59,640 nt of DNA from Helochares maculicollis (taxonomy: Eukaryota > Arthropoda > Insecta > Coleoptera > Hydrophilidae): contig JAWQRO010000089.1 in the NCBI GenBank assembly GCA_033557835.1, forward strand, positions 1 through 59,640. Direction: 5' to 3'. Positions 1 to 10,500 of this stretch are shown one piece after another. The notes under the pieces were generated by a model. That model saw only the letters and a program-made list of their open reading frames with translations, made no database searches and was not told the DNA's origin. Positions within the stretch are counted from its first letter, which is position 1. Each line of letters starts with the position of its first letter. Both the position numbers and the translations under genes were made by a program.

Positions 1-40
1 TATATATACATATATATATATAAATATTTATTATATATAA
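1..40. repeat. AT-rich simple repeat at left edge
   Basis: Degenerate (TA)n tract. A second, cleaner (TA)n tract closes the window at its right edge. Confidence 0.8.
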
Positions 41-910
41 CGCAACTATATGTTTTGATTGTTTCTGAATCTCTTAATAATTATTTGTGCCATTAGTGAC
101 ACAACAGAAGCTGCTTGTTGTTAGCCACAAATAGAAATTAATATAGACGACATACTTAGCCTATAAAAATTGCTATATCAAGAAAATATATAAAAGTAAC
201 ACATTCATCCTTTGAGGTCACTGGCCAGCCAAGAACATACTCTAATTGAATGCGAAAATCTGTAAACAGACAGTAACTTTGCTTTATCCGGTAAAAGGAT
301 ATATAATTTTAGATATATCGGAAAGTTCGGAAAAGATATTGCTACTTAATCTCGACACAACTAGTTCCCCACAATACTGCAGAATTGTGTTGAAGTCAGA
401 TGGAAGCGATGCTGAGGTGTGTACCGTAATTAATTTTTAACATTGATTAAGTGAAATTTTCTTCTAGTATGAAAATACAAAATACTTGCAAAATTCAAAC
501 TTATGTCATAAGCATCATCTGAACCTAGACAGTATCAATGATTCACATATTAACTTCATATGTCATAAACTTCCAATTAGTCAAAAGTTTCAAAGTGAAT
601 TTTAAATTCAATAAGTGTATATCTATGATATGTTGCAACAATCTGAAGTCGGAATCAAATAATAGACCTAGATTATTATGCTGTGGCAAATTGGAATGCT
701 TCAGTGCAAATACTCATGTTTGCACATCTACGGTGCCCTGTAAGCCTTTAGAAGGACCAAACCTATAAATTTACATTTTAAAGGATTCAGCATAAGACCA
801 TGGACTCATCATACAAATTCTAACATCCTCAAACTCGAGTTAATGTTAACACAAAATATTCTTAATCCATCTATCTTTGTGCTGCCAAGTAGTTGTATGC
901 TACTGATATA
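41..910. other. Intergenic, nothing recognised
   Basis: Short open frames occur on the plus strand but have no recognisable motif, splice context or compositional support. I see no gene or RNA here. Confidence 0.5.
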
Positions 911-1816
911 TAAGGTGCGTAACTAATTTCTCGCTGTTCATCAATAGATGACTCCAGCAGCAAATGCTGGTCGACTTGGACATATCCATTAAGGGTTACC
1001 CGCCAAACCATTTCCAAGCGATTGCATGCGTTCGGAATAATTCAAAAGCAAGGAACTTGGGTTCCTTATGATTTGAAGCCAAGGGATATTGAACGTCGTT
1101 TTTTCGCCTGTGAATAACTGCTCCAGCGGCAAAAAAGGAAGGGTTTTCTTCATCGCATCGTGACGGGTGACGAAAAATGGATTCATTGGAGCAACCCAAA
1201 GAAAAGGAAGTCATGGGGACTGCTCGGTCATGCTTCTACGTCGTTGGCTTGGCCAAATATTCACGCTGCGAAGGTTATGCTGTGTATTTGGTGGGACCAG
1301 GTCAGTGTTATTTATTATGAACTATTTAAACCAAACGAAATTATCACTGGGGAACGGTATCGACTTCAATTGATGCGATTGAGCCGAGCACTGCGCGAAA
1401 AACGGCCACAATATGAGAAGAGGCATGAAAAAGTGATTCTACAGCATGACAACGCTCGGCCTTACATTGCCAAACACGTTAAAAACTACCTGGAAACGTT
1501 CAAATGGGAAGTCCTACCCCACCCACCATATTATCCAGATATTGCGCTGTCCGATTATTACTTGTTCTGTTCGATGCACATGGTCTGGCTGATTAGCAGT
1601 TCCGCTCCTATGAAGACATTAAAAAAAAGGCTTAATTCGTGGATAGCCTCAAAAGATGAACACTTTTACCGTAACGGTCTTGTTGCTCTGCCAGAAAGAT
1701 GGGAAAAGTTGTAGCTAGCGATGGGTAATACTTTAAATGATTCATTTGTAACCATTTCTTTACAATAAAGTTGCATTTTCATAAAAAAAATAACAAGAAC
1801 TTAGTTGAGCACCTAA
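911..1816 (+). mobile_element. Mariner element, 5' internal deletion, dead
   Basis: A Tc1/mariner-superfamily DNA transposon. The left end (TAAGGTGCGTAACTAATTTC) matches the reverse complement of the right end (TTAGGTGCTCAACTAAGTTC), and both ends are flanked by a TA dinucleotide (909-910 and 1817-1818), the usual mariner target duplication. The transposase frame can be followed from about 998 (second helix-turn-helix, TISKRLHAFG) through TGDEKWIHW, HDNARPY and PDIALSDYYLF to a stop at 1712-1714. These are the regions that carry the DD34D catalytic aspartates. An in-frame TAA at 1115-1117 interrupts the frame, and the N-terminal helix-turn-helix is missing. The element is 906 bp against about 1.3 kb for intact mariners, so it is non-autonomous. 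The ATG-less open frame from 1160 is part of this element, not a host gene. Confidence 0.9.
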
Positions 1817-4244
1817 TAACAGTGCAGTTTATCTCTTTAAAAAAAATCAGCCCTATGTGATATAGGCAAAAATGGATTCCTGTAGGATATCACTCATAAC
1901 TGCTACCCTCCTAGAAACCATTCCCTCCAAGCACATTTGCTGAGTAAAATAGAAAATATGATTTTATAAAAGAAACAGCTATCCCAACTAATCCATAATA
2001 ATTCAGTATGTATATTTGATTTCATGATTAAGTTTATCAAGAGCCCAGAAGTAATACAACTACTCCACCTTTATCCCATGTGAATAAAACATCACTGGTC
2101 ACCAGTAGCAAGGCAGTTTACTTGCTATAATTCTATAGGAAACCTGATTGATGCTCAGAAGCCAATTTATTAATTTATTTTCATAAACTTGACAAACTGT
2201 CTGCAGACTATCCTTTCTAGTTGTTTTGTTACAAAGGAAGAAGGCTAATAGGTCTCATATGTGAGACATCTTTAAATTGGTTCCCTTTGTATTATCTATT
2301 CACAATGCACTTTGAACATTTTGGAAACCATCTCGGCAATATCTATTCCTTGAAAAGAAAAGTGATACGTTTTAGCAAAGTGAAAATCCTCCTGGATATA
2401 TCTTTGCACCCTTCGCTTCAAATTTAACACCCCAAATTCCTTAGTGACATTTATAATCTCAAGTAAGGTAAGCTTTCATACTCTCTTATAAATCAGGGGA
2501 AGGCTCGAAATCAGCTGTATAATTTAAAAATAAATGTGTTGATTTAATCAACCTTATCTACGTTTGCTAACAGAACTATCCTGTCATTCTAGAAGAATTC
2601 AGCGAACGTCTATCCTTTTTTTGTGTAAGTTGTGAAAAATGTGTTCTTTTCTCCATCACAGCAGCAGAATTGGTGTAGATTTTCATATCTTTGTATTCAA
2701 AAAGATTCACTTGGCTTGTGTCAATCCACTTATAAATTAATAATAAGATTATCTAAGTTTGTGTCCAGATAAGCCTATATTCAGAAATCCCACATCTATA
2801 GCCAAAGAGGGATCGTCAATCAGCACATGATCTATTAATTAAAACGCACAGTCTGTGATCATTGTAGAAAAATTATCAATCTGTTTCAAACCATAGATAA
2901 AAAGAATGTTGTATTGGCTTTAAATATTTTCATTTAGTGGATTATACGCATTTAAATACACATGTCCTACCAACAATTGAAAGTCATATGCAGGCAATAT
3001 CTGCATCACTGAGTTCTGCAAAACTTGGCTAAAATGAAAGTAGCCAACTATATAAGAACTATATATTCCTCCCAAACAGTCAATCTTATGACCGATGTTT
3101 AAAATTTAATCAACATAGCTCAATCTTGTCACATGCAATGTGACATTCCTAAAATTAATTGAGAAACATACATAAATAATACGATCTTTCAGAACGCTCT
3201 GACCTGCACGACAATATTATAATCCAGTATACTTATAGATGCAATATTGACCAAATCGGATAATCATGTTCCTGTAATTATCAAAATACCAAACATGATT
3301 TGAAATAATACAAGAACTGTAATCAAAGGTGTTGCCGGTGACCAAATTCAATTAAGTCATGCTATAGAAGTTTTTACAATATTTTATTATTACTAAACTA
3401 TGTACACCAAAACAAAAAATTGACAAAATGTAATAATAACAATTTGAAAATAAATAATAATTGTATCACACACAAGTACAATTATTTATATTCTGCTAAT
3501 TACAAAAATTCCCAATTAAATACAAATGAAATTCCTTGAACTCTCATTGTATTTCAGATTTTAATAGGCATACAATTATCAGTGATCTTGCTTGGAATTA
3601 CCAAAAGAAAATAATATTGTTTTTTCTTGCAAACAACCAACAATTCAATATGTGAATAAAGATTCGAAATTTTTATCATACCTTAAAGTGCATATTAATA
3701 TATTTGTTATCCAACAAGATAATTAATAATTTCATTTAAGTTTTTTCAGTTGTATTTTAGTATATATTTTATTTTTACCATATTATTACTTGTAAATTGA
3801 TTAATCATTATGTAAATCCTTTAAATGAGAAAGATGGAAATGATCTATGAAGATATCTGTTGTACTATGTAGAATTATCCAGGAAGAATATAATATTTCT
3901 TTTTGTCACAGCCAACCATTAATTGTGTGAACAAAAATTACCAATTGACTTTTTGATTAACATGATCGGTAAAAATCTTTAACTCTCCAGTGCATGAATT
4001 CTATTACTTTGTTTTGTATTTTCTTGTTTTTGGCTAAGCCTTTACTGCTTTATACTAATATCTTACTGTAAAGAAGCAACAAAATTATTATAAATTTACA
4101 TATGTGTCCGTCTGTATAAATGTATTTTGTCCACCATTTTAAGGTAAACTTATGCATTAGAGACTTGGCTTGTTCAGAGCTCTATAACAAAACCACACAC
4201 TGCATTGATCAGAATAAAATAATCTAAGCAATAGATTTTTTTAC
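1817..4244. other. Non-coding, no gene supported
   Basis: AT-rich sequence in which I find no coding exon on either strand. It should hold the rest of the minus-strand ZAD gene whose first exon lies at 4335-4505, if that gene is intact. I looked for a ZAD second half (a C-x2-C after a glycine/proline turn) and for zinc fingers on the minus strand and saw none. Confidence 0.45.
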
Positions 4245-4334
4245 TTATTCCCTAATGTGATGAGTAAAAATTATCATTAGCATATATAAAAAATATATAT
4301 TCCAAAATACGAAAAGAATAAGAGAATTGCCCAC

Positions 4335-4505
4335 CTTAATAGCAGAAACATTTTGAAGAATTTCGTAAACATAAGTAGTCTCGTCTTCACTATTGTCCTC
4401 ATTTTCTAATTCACTAAAAACAGAGTGCATCTCTTCATGTTCTGTTAAGCAAACTCTGCAAACTTTGCTTAAAATAATTGGCGTAATTATACCGGAGTCA
4501 TCCAT
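4335..4505 (-). CDS. ZAD zinc-finger protein, first exon only
   Basis: First coding exon of a ZAD (zinc-finger-associated domain) C2H2 transcription factor. Residues 16-19 give the first zinc pair of a ZAD (V-C-R-V-C-L, C-x2-C), followed by the typical MHSVFSEL stretch. The exon is 57 codons from an ATG at 4505 and ends in phase 0 at AAG/GTGGGC. Length and phase equal those of exon 1 of the ZAD gene at 7513, and the other two ZAD genes here are also split at this point in phase 0. ZAD domains mediate homodimerisation, and the C-terminal fingers bind DNA. No second exon with the other C-x2-C or any C2H2 finger is visible to the left, so the gene either continues more than 4.3 kb away beyond the window or is an exon relic. 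Confidence 0.65.
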
Positions 4506-5217
4506 CTCTAAAGATTATGAACCGATTCACCTTTGAGGTTATTTTGACTAGCAGCTGTCAAACCAGCTTTAGGATTCGGTATCAGATTGGATCGTGGATA
4601 TATGACGTCAGAAGGATAGAGGGGCTATTGTTGCGTCGGTGGTAAACTCCAATGTTATTGATTTTACGAATAATATACAGCGAGTTCAAAAATTATCGAA
4701 GTAAAATGAAATATCACAACAATAATTATAAAGTAGGTCTAATGAGTCTTCTCACAAAGCTGCAGCTTAACGTTTCCTATGCTACAGCGTATAAAATTAT
4801 TACCATGATAAGAAATTAGGAAGGGTTGATTTTTAATTGGAAAATCCTTTAATTTAACATTCTTTTTTTAGAACAAAACTAAATTATTTAAGGCCAATAT
4901 AGTAGATAATTATGTTTGAAATTATTATGGTAATGCTATGGGTAGGCATACAAGTAAAATTAATATTTGTATTGATAGCCACTACAAAATAAATCGTTGT
5001 GGCACCTTTCAACAAATAAAATTGGGTTTTTCAATTAGTAAAAAAATATATTTTAATTATATTTAAACTCACTAATCGCATTTCTACACAATCAAAATTA
5101 CTTAATACAATAATAAGTCCGTTAAAACAAAAACAAAGATTCTAAAATATAAATCAAAATTATAGAGTAGATAAATATGTACATTTCACCCAATACATAA
5201 TTAAAATAGAAAAAAAA

Positions 5218-5625
5218 TTAAATTTGCATAGCATTCAACTCTTTTAATGTGTCCAGGCTTTTTTGCTTCAATTCTATTTTACTTTCTTGTGGCTTCTTGG
5301 TAGGGCTTTTAGGTTTAGGTGCATTTTCGTTTGGGGTAGACTTTGACGGTTTTGGCCCTATTCCACGTACTTCCTTTTGAAGTTTAACTAGCTGTTGATC
5401 CAATTTCAAGATTTGGGACTTGTTTTTTCGATTCCCCTAAAACACAAAAATTTTATTAAATTAAATTTAGGTGAAGAGATGTTACTAAAGTTTGCAATCC
5501 ACCTCTTGGTTTCATTAATATAAACTTACTTCTTTTTTGTTCTTCACAGCCTTTGCTTTGTTTTTCACATTCTTTTTATTCGTTTTCACTTTGAAGGCAT
5601 TGAGGAGTTTCTTGTGCTTACCCAT
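5218..5625 (-). CDS. RBIS-like ribosome biogenesis factor
   Basis: Two exons, 5625-5530 and 5436-5218, joined in phase 0 (GAA/GTAAGT donor, TTTTAG/GGG acceptor), encode 104 residues. The start is the ATG at 5625. The N-terminal third is very basic (MGKHKKLLNAFKVKTNKKN, then K/N/A-rich), which matches the conserved NAFKV...K-NKAKAV pattern of the small nucleolar protein RBIS (human C8orf59), implicated in 60S subunit biogenesis. Length also fits (about 100 residues in that family). The C-terminal half is rich in K, P and S with a predicted helical end. The gene starts 132 bp after the TRM5 stop codon, on the same strand. The family assignment rests on the N-terminal signature and size only. 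A different small basic nucleolar protein remains possible. Confidence 0.65.
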
Positions 5626-5757
5626 GTTGATCTAAGCGATAAAAAATATTCAAATTAACCGCTTTTGCAAAATTTATTTTAAATAAATATAGCTATAGTT
5701 CAAATTTACACATCTAAAATTAACTAGAAGTTATGAATAAGTGGGGCAAAATTGTTG

Positions 5758-7167
5758 TTACCCATGGTTGTCAAGCACTTTCGATTCAATTTCTTCAAAT
5801 TTCCTTTTGCAACCACCAACTTTTTCACTTCCAATTAAAATGTCTTTGTCTAGCTTAATGGTGACACGAACCATTTCTTTAAATGAACTTACTGTTCGCA
5901 CTTTATATATATCTACAATTTTATCGGTAATGTCCCATCCCATATTTTCAACTATCAATGATTTAGCCAACTCGACAAAATCATCACCTTTTGTGAAACA
6001 ATATAAATATACAATTGGAGTATTTTTTAATTCTGGAAGCTCTGATGGGTGGTAAAGTTGATGAAAATATGGAAGGAACTCAACAGCGTTTGCAGGCAAG
6101 TTCATAGTAATGTACACTCTGTGTATATTAACATATTTTATTAAATTATTTTTAAGATTGTTCAAAATAAAATCTTTTCCATCTTTATTATAAGTGCTTA
6201 AGAATTTTTTATTGATTTTATTTATTTTTGAGTTGTGATTTAACCAATTGTATGATTCTGGATTCAAATCGTTGGCATACACAAAACATTTCTTCTTAGC
6301 GGCTGGTATTGCAAATGGGCCTACTCCTGCGAAAACGTCGAATAAGACATCGCTTTCTTTTAATCCATTAACTATCCGTTCATGTTCAGATGATAACCGA
6401 GAATTCCAGTAAACAGTGGCAAAATTAAATTCGAAAAGACATTTGTTTTCTTTAACTTTCGTCATCATATTGTCGTCACCACACAACACTTCCATTTGAA
6501 AATTACGGTAAGTATTATCAATGATGTTCACTTTATTTACAACTGATTTACAGCCTGCTACTTTTTCCAATAAGACTTCGCCAATAATCTTCTTGTATGG
6601 CAACAAATGCTCCCTTAAGTTTAAGTGTACAATATGTCCTACTTTTGTAAAACTAGCCATTCCTTCTTCATCGGGAGGAAGAATGGCTCTTAGTAGGTTA
6701 GTCAACGTATAATTATCATAATGTAGAGTGAAATCTGTGTTTGCAGAAAAGTTATCTTGAGTTACTGCAACAGTGTTCAAAGCAGTCCTATCTTCAAGGG
6801 ATATGTCTTGCCAAGATGAAACTTTGGTCGGATCAAGGTAGATACACGTTTCAAATTCGTCTCCGTTTCTTTCCGTTTTGATAGGTTTGAAATGTTCTAG
6901 TTTCAGGAAATACTTTTTAAAAAACTTTATGACGGAGCTTATGTTTTCCGAAGAAGACTTTATCTTAACGCAAGGCACTGTTATTGCTTTGGAGAATTTT
7001 ATCTTGTCCAATTCTTTCATACCCCTTACACACTCTGGAGGTGTCAACACGTTGGTGCACATATTAAATGCTTTTAAATTCAGTAAATACCAAAAATCAA
7101 TTCTGCGCCCATTAGAAAATAAATTATTATTTAAATTTAAAAGGTTATAAACACGTGTGAGTATCAT
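5758..7167 (-). CDS. Trm5: tRNA (guanine-37-N1)-methyltransferase, TRM5/TRMT5
   Basis: Single-exon frame of 469 residues from the ATG at 7167. The open frame extends 14 codons further upstream without an ATG. TRM5 transfers methyl from S-adenosylmethionine to N1 of G37 in tRNAs, next to the anticodon, to prevent frameshifting. The enzyme acts in the cytosol or nucleus and in mitochondria in several eukaryotes. Visible family motifs are GHIVHLNLREHLLPYKKIIG (about 177-196), YWNSRLSSEHERI (about 253-265), the SAM-binding loop DVFAGVGPFAIPAA (about 277-290), the acidic motif NDLNPES (about 299-305) and the catalytic-region motif NLPANAVEFLP (about 356-366). The N-terminus is basic and hydrophobic with few acidic residues (MILTRVYNLLNLNNN), compatible with a mitochondrial presequence. 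Length is close to yeast (499) and human (509). It lies head-to-head with the ZAD gene at 7513. Confidence 0.93.
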   Translation of the reverse strand: MILTRVYNLLNLNNNLFSNGRRIDFWYLLNLKAFNMCTNVLTPPECVRGMKELDKIKFSKAITVPCVKIKSSSENISSVIKFFKKYFLKLEHFKPIKTERNGDEFETCIYLDPTKVSSWQDISLEDRTALNTVAVTQDNFSANTDFTLHYDNYTLTNLLRAILPPDEEGMASFTKVGHIVHLNLREHLLPYKKIIGEVLLEKVAGCKSVVNKVNIIDNTYRNFQMEVLCGDDNMMTKVKENKCLFEFNFATVYWNSRLSSEHERIVNGLKESDVLFDVFAGVGPFAIPAAKKKCFVYANDLNPESYNWLNHNSKINKINKKFLSTYNKDGKDFILNNLKNNLIKYVNIHRVYITMNLPANAVEFLPYFHQLYHPSELPELKNTPIVYLYCFTKGDDFVELAKSLIVENMGWDITDKIVDIYKVRTVSSFKEMVRVTIKLDKDILIGSEKVGGCKRKFEEIESKVLDNHG

Positions 7168-7512
7168 ACGTACTTGCCTGGATGAAATTCCAGTCTTCGG
7201 TAACGACAATCACTGTAACTTACTAACACAAAATGTTACTTGATTCAGTGGTGCCATTTGGTAAACTTATTAAGCGATGTAAGGGATCAGTTATCCTTTT
7301 TATACCAATGCAGTATTTGAATGATAAGAGAGATAGCTGCGTAGGACTATTTATAAAGAAGGGAACCATTCCTTGTGCGGAACTGGTAATATTTTCATGC
7401 CAACTTAAATTCAGTGGTATTTGATAACTCTAGATTTATAAGGTTATGTTCGTTATTTATATATTCTATACCACTATATTGTTTTGACGCTTACAGATTT
7501 ATATTAGTAGTT
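7168..7512. promoter_or_regulatory. Likely shared promoter, TRM5 and ZAD gene A
   Basis: Only 345 bp separate the divergent ATGs of TRM5 (minus) and the ZAD zinc-finger gene (plus), so both 5' untranslated regions and promoters must lie here unless either has a distant non-coding exon. I see no clear TATA box. The promoter role is inferred from the arrangement alone. Confidence 0.4.
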
Positions 7513-10500
7513 ATGAACAAAACCATTAAAGAGTTTGATTTGATCGACTTAGGCGAAATCAAAAAATTGTGTATAATATGCTTATCACTTAGTAAACCTA
7601 CGATTTCCATAAATAAAAAATTAGAGGAGGCTTCTCGATACCATTCAATATACGATTGCTTATGTAATGTATTCAACAAAAAGGTAAATATTGAACAATA
7701 ATTTAATTTTCTTATTTTTGATAGCAAAGCAGTCTATGCTTTGAAACAAAATAAATTTTAGCAACTTCAATGATTTTAAAAATCAACACAATCATGTAAA
7801 ATTATTAAGTAAAATTATGAAAACAACAAAGCTGCTATCGTTTGTGACAATTTTTAAAAAGAACGTATTTTTTAAACCCACTGCTATTTCTCGAGCAGAG
7901 AAAGAAACCTATTCCAAATGTAAAATACCACCAAATCAGTTACCTCATTCATTTCTTAACAAATTTGCAATACCCAACTTAGCATCCGATTATCCTGAAG
8001 CGGCACCTACAAAAATAATAAATTCTGGAAAACTTAAATATGGAATTGCTTGCCTATTAGGAGGCGCATCCATCAGCTTTATAATAATTCAGAAATTGAT
8101 AAAGGACCAAATGGAATCGAGTAAAAGGAAACTCTACTTTTCAATTCAACTTAAGCAATAAAGTTATTTATTCTATGCTGTAAAAATAGTGTCTCAAATA
8201 AACATAGCAATTAAAAAAACAAATTCTCTTTAATCAATTATTTCACAGATATTTACATTCAAAAATTAATCAAAAGTGACATATTTGATATGAAAATATT
8301 TCCAAAATTCAAGTTTAAATAGTTTCTCATATTTTCGAATTAAAAAAAAATTAACAATGAATACTTATTAAAAATCCTTTAAACCATATAGAAAATGTAT
8401 AAATTTCGAAGTGTATTGACCAAGTGCTGCGGCTTAGGTTTGACCTTAAAACCAAAGGTACCTGCTAAGAATGGAATAAAACGTAACATCCAAACAAATC
8501 AATATGGCCTCGCTGCCAAGAATCCGGAAGTCAAGGATTGGGCAAAACCTGACTTATCAAGTGATTGCCCCACGCCTAAAGAATATATGTGTAATGGAGA
8601 TAGTGGTGTCAATGGAGTTTTAGTAGCCCTCAATATTTTACTTCTTCTTGCTTTAGCAGGCACTCTATTTTATTATAACCAATGCTCAATTATAAACTGC
8701 GAAGAGGAAAAAAAGGAAGAGCCCAAACCAGTATCTAATAAGTGGAAATGGTGGTAAATTTGACTGTTTGAATGTCATAACGTACATAATAATTTTGCTA
8801 GTTCCACCTTTCCAAATATAGTTTGTTTATTACATTTCATTGCTTATTATTTGTTATTAGAAAAACCAATTCATTTTGGTTGTAATGTGTTGGCATTTGT
8901 TCTTTGTGTTAAAATAATTTCAGGAACATATGAGTAAATGAGTGCAATACAACTTGTGTACAAGATATGCATAAGGTTTTTATGTATAGACATGCTTTTA
9001 AAATAAAAAATAGTCAAAAGGAAAAAGAAATTGATTCACCCGCAGGTAGGGCATATTTTCATTTGTAGCATCAAGTAAATGAACTTGTTATATATGGTGC
9101 ACTTAACTGTAGATTTTCTGTTTATTGATTTAACACAAACTCTTCCAGTTTGAGATTCTGGTTGTTCAGGTATTTGGATTTCATTGTTTGTTTTCATAAC
9201 ATTACATACTATCTCATGGAGCTGCTAAGACAAAGTTTAAAAATTGAATAGGCTCACCATTTGGAGTTTTATGGCATCGTTTTTTAAAAAAATCTGGATT
9301 GTCTCCACTCAACATTCACATATAAATATATGTACGACATAAAAGTACCTGCGATTAATAATAATAAAACTACAAACACTTACATGAGTTTTAAAACTAA
9401 AAGCAAAAGTTTTTATATTCATAATTAACACTAACGTCAATGTCTATATTCATAAGGAATATTCAATTCTTTTTCAGTACATATATATCATCAGAATATT
9501 TTTAATATTTCTTCCTGTAATGTACAATACTTTGTGTATATATATATATACTCTTAACAAGTCTGCAATATGCAACGCTTGTAAATACCCTTTGCGAAGG
9601 CTTGAATTTTAAAATGTGAATTCACAACTAAAGGAAGGGTCCAATTTTAGAATATAAATTCATAACTAAAAAATGACATTTATGACGGTAAAGTTTCCAG
9701 TTTTCAAGTTTACACGGAACTATTTGATATTTTTCATGTTTAGCATTTTTGTAAAAAATTCCAAAGCCTACTAAAATTGGAATTTTTTAAATTGTAAAAA
9801 TAGCACTTTCGTTGCTCCGATCATGTTAAAAATTTGTATCTGCGAGTGTTTTATGATAATTAAGATGTGCAAAACTGTGTAGGTAAACAGGTACTTCCGG
9901 TGGTCCTACATTCCTCAAAAGTTGATACAAATCTAAGTTTTTGCGATAATGGCCTTATGCCAAATTTCATTGCACAAGGTCATACGGTCTGACCAATATC
10001 TTGTTTACATACACACACACACACACAGACAACATGCCAAAAATGGTCAAAATGGATTCAGGGGCACTCAAAACATGGAGATCCGTCAAAATTTCGAGGT
10101 CAAATTTTTTCATGATCCCAATACCTCCCCTTTACTAACTTCGTCTAGTATGCGGGAATCAAAGCATACTTTTGATCATTTTCTTCTGCAGTACAGTTCA
10201 GAATTATACAGTTGATTCTAATAATATCCAACAGCCTATAAAACAAATATAATGGCCAACATTTATAAATAAATATACGACAAAACTAGTTCAAACAACC
10301 CTTTGGTCTGATTGTAAAACTCTATGGCAATGTCTTATTTTTGTTTTGGTTATCCCTTCTGGTGCATAGTAGAAAGTATAAATTTGATTTCTTGTTTGGC
10401 AGACGCTAAGACAAAAGAGCGAGTTTCCATTTTTTATCTAGTAATTGTATTACTCATTAATTTTGGTGATTTCCGATGAAGCATCAAATTCTTTCACTTT

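Noticed and set aside
246..768. Two short plus-strand frames at the left edge
   Set aside because: The first lacks an ATG start and neither has a motif; both fit random expectation.
1160..1714. 184-codon frame as a host gene
   Set aside because: It starts with GTG inside a mariner transposase that continues upstream past an in-frame stop, and matching terminal repeats enclose it.
5741..7150. Several plus-strand frames of 63-104 codons
   Set aside because: Shadows of the TRM5 coding sequence on the other strand.
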